The position numbers and the translations under genes are program-made. From NCBI RefSeq assembly GCF_016482785.1, contig NZ_JAEMXM010000034.1, forward strand, positions 735 to 58,433: DNA of 57,699 nucleotides. Direction: 5' to 3'. Below are positions 53,037 through 57,699 of this stretch, piece after piece; within the stretch, counting starts at the first letter, position 1; every line of letters starts with the position of its first letter. Under the pieces are notes generated by a model that searched no databases, was not told where the DNA came from, and was given only the letters and a program-made list of their open reading frames with translations. The DNA comes from Paenibacillus alkalitolerans (lineage in GTDB: Bacteria; Bacillota; Bacilli; Paenibacillales; YIM-B00363).

Positions 53037-54470
53037 CGGGGACACAAGCCTTCCCAACGCTTCCTTCACCTTCTGAATGACGGGACGGTTGGCGAACGAG
53101 GCGAGCGTCACCTCCACACTGTCCGACATATCGCGCATGAAGTCGTCCGCAAGCTTGCCGATCGTGCCCGCATCGAACACGGCCGCAATGATTTCAAAAT
53201 TGCTGTAAAAGCTTCGCAAATCCATATTCGCCGTACCTACACATGCAAAATGGCTGTCAACGACGATCGTCTTGGCATGGATGAAACCTTTTTGATACCG
53301 GTATATCTTCACTCCCGCCTGCAGCAGCTCATCCACATAAGAAAGCGACGCCCAGAGCGTCAACCGGTTGTCGGCCACTCCGGGGATGACGATGCGGACG
53401 TCCACCCCAGCGATAGCCGCCGTCTTCAAAGCCATAATAATGCTGTTGTCGGGAATAAAATACGGACTCGTTATGAGAATGCGCCGCTCCGCCGAGGAGA
53501 ATGCCGAGAAGAGTACTTCCTGAATCGCGTCCGCATCGGTGTCCGGTCCGTCAGGCAATATTTGCAGCGCCTCGGTTCCCTGGACGTCGTGCTTCGGGAA
53601 CAGGGCGTCCGAATATTCGAGCCGCTCCTCGCTGACGAACCTCCAATCGCTGATGAACGTTCTCTGGAGTCCGTACACCGCATCTCCGCGTATGTGTAAG
53701 CAGGTATCCCGCCAGAACCCAAGCTTCTTATCTTTACCCAAGTACTCGTCGCCGATATTGATTCCGCCGATATAGCCCCAATAACCGTCAATGATCGTAA
53801 GCTTCCGGTGGTTTCTGTAGTTGATGCGTTTGTCAAAAAAGGCGATATGGGCCGGAAGGAAGCATTTGACCTGCGCCCCCGCGTCACGCAGCTCATTCCA
53901 GAATGTATTGGGCGTTGAATAGGAGCCGATCCCGTCGTAAATGATGCGCACCTTCACTCCTTCCAGCGCTTTGCGGATCAGCGCTTTCTGGAATGTGCGG
54001 CCGACGTCGTCGTCATTCCATATATAATAGAGAAGATGGATATGGTCTTTCGCGCGCTCGATCCGTTGAAGCATATGTTTATACGCGGCTTCCGCCGATG
54101 AAAGCACTTCGGTCGCATTCCTTATTGTGACCGGCGCATCCGGAAAGCTTCGCAGCATGCCGAACAGCCGTTTCTGTCCGTGCATGGCCGGATTCGGGAA
54201 ATGCTCCGGCGATTCGACGGACGGCAGCCGCCACATGCGCTGCCTCTTGCCTTCCTCCGCCGCCGCGCGGCTCTTCCTGCGCACCTTCCTGCGGCGCCCG
54301 TATTCTTTCGCGAGAAAATAATACATGATGAAACCGACCAGCGGAAACATGACCAAGATCGACAACCAAGCGACGGCTTTGGACGGACGACGAAACTCTG
54401 CCGCCATGATCGTAATGAATTGGAATAAATACAGCACCAAAATGACGACGAGCCAAATCAATCGTCCCAC
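53028..54470 (-). CDS. cls: Cardiolipin synthase (phospholipase D family)
   Basis: 480 residues. Two N-terminal membrane helices are followed by two HxKxxxxD motifs: HRKLTIIDGYWGYIGGINIGDEYLG and HAKTIVVDSHFACVGTANMDLRSF. It joins two phosphatidylglycerol molecules into cardiolipin at the membrane. Its stop overlaps the convergent LigD polymerase gene by 9 bases. Confidence 0.95.
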   Translation of the reverse strand: MGRLIWLVVILVLYLFQFITIMAAEFRRPSKAVAWLSILVMFPLVGFIMYYFLAKEYGRRRKVRRKSRAAAEEGKRQRMWRLPSVESPEHFPNPAMHGQKRLFGMLRSFPDAPVTIRNATEVLSSAEAAYKHMLQRIERAKDHIHLLYYIWNDDDVGRTFQKALIRKALEGVKVRIIYDGIGSYSTPNTFWNELRDAGAQVKCFLPAHIAFFDKRINYRNHRKLTIIDGYWGYIGGINIGDEYLGKDKKLGFWRDTCLHIRGDAVYGLQRTFISDWRFVSEERLEYSDALFPKHDVQGTEALQILPDGPDTDADAIQEVLFSAFSSAERRILITSPYFIPDNSIIMALKTAAIAGVDVRIVIPGVADNRLTLWASLSYVDELLQAGVKIYRYQKGFIHAKTIVVDSHFACVGTANMDLRSFYSNFEIIAAVFDAGTIGKLADDFMRDMSDSVEVTLASFANRPVIQKVKEALGRLVSPLL

Positions 54471-54522
54471 CCCCTAAGCTTACTCATGGTTTGCTGTTTC
54501 TTTCGAAGCACGCCGATGCAAC

Positions 54523-54555
54523 GAAAAAACTCCGCTTCGTCTTACGGAAGCGGAG
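54523..54555 (-). terminator. Terminator after the ParM-like gene
   Basis: CTCCGCTTC and GAAGCGGAG enclose a 7-base-plus loop; on the minus strand the stem is followed by TTTTTT. About 140 bases after the ParM-like gene. Confidence 0.75.
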
Positions 54556-54564
54556 ATTGGTTGT

Positions 54565-54683
54565 AAGAAAAACTTCCGCTGAATGACGTACCCGCAAGAA
54601 AAACTTCCTCTATTCGCGGTCTTGCTTCTATGCATGTGCTTCGAAGAAGTTTTTCTTTAAGTACATCGATAGAAGTTTTTCTT
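54565..54683. repeat. Four copies of a 12-base element (two direct, two inverted)
   Basis: AAGAAAAACTTC at 54565-54576 and 54596-54607; its inverse GAAGTTTTTCTT at 54646-54657 and 54672-54683. They lie next to the 3' end of the ParM-like gene. Origin unknown. Confidence 0.7.
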
Positions 54684-54692
54684 AAGATTCGC

Positions 54693-55784
54693 TTAATTTA
54701 TAGTCTGCGCAAGACGGCTTTTCGCGATTTTCAAATAGCCGTACACGTTCTGCAGCTCGCTGTCTTCCACAAAGCGAAGCCGCATGGAACCTGCCTCTTC
54801 CAGTATATACGGTTTTAACGCCGCGGCTCCCCCGCCGATTACGTAAAAGCATTGGATATCGGGGTATTTGTTCCACCGCTTCTTGATCAGCTCGACCATC
54901 TTCCGCGCGGCGCGCGTAAAATAGGAGTCGACAATGCCTCGAATATCCGCCTGCCCTTCGCCGATTCGTTGAATCGTATAGTTGCGGTTCTTGATTCGCT
55001 GCACAAGCTTCGCACGGCTCGGGAACGTGTAGCCGTACATATCTTCAACATCGCGGATGATGCCGTCCAAATACGTGGACATCCCCATCTGTTCGCCGTG
55101 GCTGAAATGATTGTCGACCGAAAGCCGCTTCACAACGGGGAAATCCGTCGTCAATGCACCGATTTCGCACACTCCGATGCAGCCGTAGTACAGTTCTTCT
55201 TCCTTCACCTGGAGCGTTTCATGCGTCGCCATATGATATACGGCCGCCGCTCCTTCGATCGCAACGACGGCTTTCCGGATGACGACCTTCACTTTCCGTC
55301 CTTTAAACCGGGGGGTCGAATGGAACGTCACTTCATGCTCGCCGGCGAGCCGCTCCTCGAACGTTCGGTTGAACTTGGCGTACGTGCGGACCGGGAGTCC
55401 GGTTCCGACGACATACTCCACCTCTTCGGCGGCATTGTTAACGGCGCTGCCGTACGCTTGCGACATGATGCCGGCATAGGCCAGCGCGGTGAGCGCCACA
55501 ATGAGCGACTGGTCGGATACCGCTTTATTATCGGTTTCCTCGAGCTCGAAATTGTCTTCATGCTCGACGGCCAATGCGCCTACGAAATAACGCCTGCCGT
55601 TCTTCCCGAGAGACGGACTGTGAACGGATACGTCCAAAGCTTGCAAAGGCGACTCTTCTTCTTGAAGCACCAGACGTTCATATCCCGGCGCAATTACGTT
55701 CGGAACGACAATCGGCTCCCGAATGCCTTCCAACACAATTTTAACACTATCATTGCCCACATCAATACCGACTAACTTTGCCAT
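54693..55784 (-). CDS. ParM/StbA-family actin-like protein
   Basis: 363 residues. An actin/Hsp70-type ATPase fold: VGIDVGNDSVKIVLEG (phosphate 1), GTGLPVRTY, VCEIGALTTDFPVV (phosphate 2) and FYVIGGGAAALKPYIL (adenosine). It is closest to ParM-like filament proteins found on plasmids and in some Firmicute chromosomes. No ParR or parC is recognised nearby except the repeat cluster downstream. AAGGAGGAAAG precedes the ATG. Role inferred: filament-forming segregation or shape protein. Confidence 0.85.
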   Translation of the reverse strand: MAKLVGIDVGNDSVKIVLEGIREPIVVPNVIAPGYERLVLQEEESPLQALDVSVHSPSLGKNGRRYFVGALAVEHEDNFELEETDNKAVSDQSLIVALTALAYAGIMSQAYGSAVNNAAEEVEYVVGTGLPVRTYAKFNRTFEERLAGEHEVTFHSTPRFKGRKVKVVIRKAVVAIEGAAAVYHMATHETLQVKEEELYYGCIGVCEIGALTTDFPVVKRLSVDNHFSHGEQMGMSTYLDGIIRDVEDMYGYTFPSRAKLVQRIKNRNYTIQRIGEGQADIRGIVDSYFTRAARKMVELIKKRWNKYPDIQCFYVIGGGAAALKPYILEEAGSMRLRFVEDSELQNVYGYLKIAKSRLAQTIN

Positions 55785-56025
55785 TCTTCATCTTTCCTCC
55801 TTCCGATGTGCAACCCGATGAAGATCGAAGCGAAAAACCTTACAAGTCATTGAAATTTCGAGATTGTTCGACGAAATTCCTGCTTTTTCTCTATTTTACT
55901 GGGTATTTTTTCTTAGATAGCAGGAAAATCGTCGAAATATGGCGAATATTGCTAAGGCTTTTCTTGACAAAAACGCTCATACTATTTGAGTCAAGCGAAT
56001 ACTTCAACTGACCTAAGGAGACGAT

Positions 56026-57045
56026 ATGCTTCCCCATTGGAAAGAGAAAAAGCTGACACTCGTTGTAATCCCTGAAGCGAACAGCCAGGTGCGGCAATTC
56101 CGGTTGCCGGTTCTCTGGATGTATTTGATTCCTGCCGCCCTGCTCATTCTTGTCGCCATTACGGCGGCTCTGGCACTGCTTCAAGGCGTAATGCTCAACA
56201 CCAACGGCCAATTGAAAGCCAAATGGGACATTGACCGCGAATCGATGGAAAAGCTTGTAGCAGCCAAAGATCAGGAAATCCAACAGCTTCAAAGCGAGTT
56301 TGTAAAGCTGCTCGCCGAAGCCGATCAGATGCGGTCGAAAGTGGAAGATTTGCAAGGCTTGGAACAAGAATTGCTGTCCATCACGGAAAGCGGCGGCCCG
56401 GCCAACAAACCCGGCAATAAAGCGGTTCCCGTCGCGGTCAACGCTAAAGCAAGCCTCACGCAGGAAACCGAATCCGTCGGCGGCGAGCTTTATCCGATCG
56501 AATCCGAAGACTTGCTCGCCCGGTCCCAAGAGACCCGCGTGGAAATGCAGACGCTCGGCGGCGAAACCGAAAGGCTTCAAGCCGCTCTCCATGAAGCGAA
56601 GAAGGATGCGGAACGCCTCGCTTACATACGCAGCATAACGCCGTCCATCTTCCCGACGGAGTCGAAGCGGATCACCTCGATGTTCGGATACCGCAAAGAC
56701 CCGTTCACACGCCGCTCGGCGTATCACCGCGGCATCGATTTTTCCGGCGATGTGAACGATCCGGTGTACGCGACAGCCGCAGGAAAGGTGAGCCGCACCG
56801 GATATGACCGCGCGATGGGAAACTTCGTGTTCGTCAATCACGGCAACGGCTTGGAAACCGTGTACATGCATTTAAATAAAGTTTTAGTGGACCATGGCCA
56901 ACGCGTTGCGAAGGGCGAGAAGATCGGTCTGCTCGGTTCCACGGGACGCAGCACCGGGCCGCACCTTCACTACGAGGTACATAAACATGGCGCAGCGATC
57001 AATCCCAAACCATACTTGCAGCCAGGAAGAAAGGATGACGCGTGA
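56026..57045 (+). CDS. M23-family peptidase (cell-wall endopeptidase)
   Basis: 339 residues. A membrane helix at residues about 28-52 leaves a large extracellular part. A coiled coil (about 60-125: EKLVAAKDQEIQQLQSEFV) leads to an M23 domain (about 215-335). The zinc ligands are YHRGIDFSG (His, Asp) and GPHLHYEVH (HxH). Members cut peptide crosslinks in peptidoglycan. AAGGAGACGAT precedes the ATG. It overlaps the bactofilin gene by 4 bases. Confidence 0.95.
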   Translation: MLPHWKEKKLTLVVIPEANSQVRQFRLPVLWMYLIPAALLILVAITAALALLQGVMLNTNGQLKAKWDIDRESMEKLVAAKDQEIQQLQSEFVKLLAEADQMRSKVEDLQGLEQELLSITESGGPANKPGNKAVPVAVNAKASLTQETESVGGELYPIESEDLLARSQETRVEMQTLGGETERLQAALHEAKKDAERLAYIRSITPSIFPTESKRITSMFGYRKDPFTRRSAYHRGIDFSGDVNDPVYATAAGKVSRTGYDRAMGNFVFVNHGNGLETVYMHLNKVLVDHGQRVAKGEKIGLLGSTGRSTGPHLHYEVHKHGAAINPKPYLQPGRKDDA

Positions 57046-57470
57046 TGTTTAAAGGAAAACGCATCGATGTAAGCGCCACCGACACATTGATCGGCGAGGG
57101 CAGCGTATTTGAAGGCAAAGTGAAATCGGAGGCAAGCATCAGAATCGAAGGCCGGTTGATCGGCGATATTGAGTGCGAGGGAGACGTTACCATCGGCGAA
57201 GCCGGAAATGCCAAGTCGAACATTACCGCACGCAATGTGGTTATCGCAGGAGTCGTTCACGGCAGCGTTACTACCAAGGGGACGCTGACGATTACCGCCA
57301 CGGGTCAGCTGTACGGCAACACCACGGCGCAAACGCTCGTCATCGCCGAAGGAGCCGTCTTCCAGGGTACGAGCAAGATGGAAGGGAAGCAAGGCGCAGG
57401 CAAAGAAGCGAAACCGGAGCCGGAGAAATCTTCTTCCGGGTCCCAATCGTACGGCTCGGTAGCCATGTAA
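57042..57470 (+). CDS. Bactofilin (polymer-forming cytoskeletal protein)
   Basis: 142 residues. Beta-helical repeats run DTLIGEGSVFEGKVKSEASIRIEGRLIGDIECEGDVTIGE and onward, with a Lys/Glu/Ser-rich tail. Bactofilins polymerise without nucleotide and often recruit M23 peptidases; the pair here, coupled by ATGA, matches that arrangement. Confidence 0.95.
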   Translation: MMFKGKRIDVSATDTLIGEGSVFEGKVKSEASIRIEGRLIGDIECEGDVTIGEAGNAKSNITARNVVIAGVVHGSVTTKGTLTITATGQLYGNTTAQTLVIAEGAVFQGTSKMEGKQGAGKEAKPEPEKSSSGSQSYGSVAM

Positions 57471-57485
57471 TATGCTATGACAACG

Positions 57486-57533
57486 AAGGGGCTGTCCCAA
57501 ATGTCATCAAGGATGACTTTGGGACGGCCCCTT
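57486..57533 (+). terminator. Very long hairpin after the bactofilin gene
   Basis: AAGGGGCTGTCCCAAA...GTCATC pairs with GATGAC...TTTGGGACGGCCCCTT, about 22 bp with few mismatches, starting 15 bases after the stop. No T-tract follows, and the GGGGCTGTCCCAAA arm is like the ends of some insertion sequences, so it may be a small transposon relic used as a terminator. Confidence 0.6.
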
Positions 57534-57578
57534 GCTTTACCGATGCTTTCTCAACGGAGCTGCCGTGGATACTATAGG

Positions 57579-57610
57579 GTCAATAAAGAGACTGTCGACT
57601 CTTTGTTGAC
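57579..57610. repeat. Imperfect hairpin GTCAATAAAGAG/CTCTTTGTTGAC
   Basis: 12-bp inverted repeat with one mismatch and an 8-base loop. No gene in 57471-57699. Confidence 0.5.
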
Positions 57611-57680
57611 ACGAACTTGCAGCCGAAATTTTTCGCTTACAGCACATGTATCCGGCACTTTCGGCCCGCTTCGCCTTACT

Positions 57681-57699
57681 AACCGGAGAAACTCCGGTT
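57681..57699. repeat. AACCGGAG/CTCCGGTT hairpin at the window edge
   Basis: AACCGGAGAAACTCCGGTT. It shares the AACCGGA core of the 46.3 kb tandem repeats, with a different loop, so the same repeat family may continue beyond the window. Confidence 0.5.

Overview
The window looks like a piece of chromosome from a spore-forming Firmicute of the Paenibacillaceae (Paenibacillus or Cohnella type). The grounds are near-perfect AGGAGG ribosome binding sites, a CIRCE-controlled groESL operon, an S-layer homology protein, an H-type small acid-soluble spore protein, a Ku/LigD repair set, copper-amine-oxidase-N 'stalk' secreted proteins, and moderate GC interrupted by AT-rich islands. Species is inferred, not proven. 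I saw no rRNA, tRNA or CRISPR array.

Layout. 0.1-5.2 kb: SLH surface protein, a DUF2325 protein, a MazEF-like toxin-antitoxin pair, a Nudix hydrolase, an HTH/coiled-coil protein and a small coiled-coil protein. 5.4-7.6 kb: groES-groEL with promoter, CIRCE and terminator. 7.7-20.3 kb: a carbohydrate-related block on the minus strand, made of an amidohydrolase, a GNAT/beta-sandwich fusion, a decayed alginate-lyase-like gene split by a TnpB-only insertion element, and a very large secreted enzyme broken by a one-base frameshift. 20.7-23.9 kb: tatA with molybdenum-cofactor genes (MoeA-like, moaB, moaC) and 5-formyl-THF cyclo-ligase. 24.1-26.1 kb: ABC-F ATPase. 26.3-34.4 kb: a DUF3990-like gene with a small partner, a 2061-residue secreted multidomain protein and a stalk-domain protein.

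34.5-41.4 kb: a complete-looking Tad/Flp-type pilus operon (cpaB, tadZ, tadA, tadB, tadC, three tiny membrane proteins, two TadE-like pseudopilins), with its own promoter and a leader terminator hairpin. 41.6-44.7 kb: a tightly coupled plus-strand operon of two multipass membrane proteins, a Sec-exported pre-toxin-TG nuclease of YeeF type and a YezG immunity protein, followed by a zinc-ribbon protein. This is my best candidate for an undescribed system. 45.2-49.6 kb: thiL-tsaE-tsaB-rimI-tsaD (t6A tRNA modification and thiamine) and sspH. 49.9-53.0 kb: ku, then LigD split into separate ligase and polymerase genes. 53.0-57.5 kb: cardiolipin synthase, a ParM-like actin, and an M23 peptidase-bactofilin pair.

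Intergenic spaces carry several families of small palindromic repeats (20.6, 46.3, 51.8-52.0, 54.6 and 57.6 kb). The longest stretches without a gene are 20290-20770 and 51768-52145, and both hold such repeats. No other gap exceeds 300 bases. The divergent gap 23864-24143 shows only promoter-like sequence.
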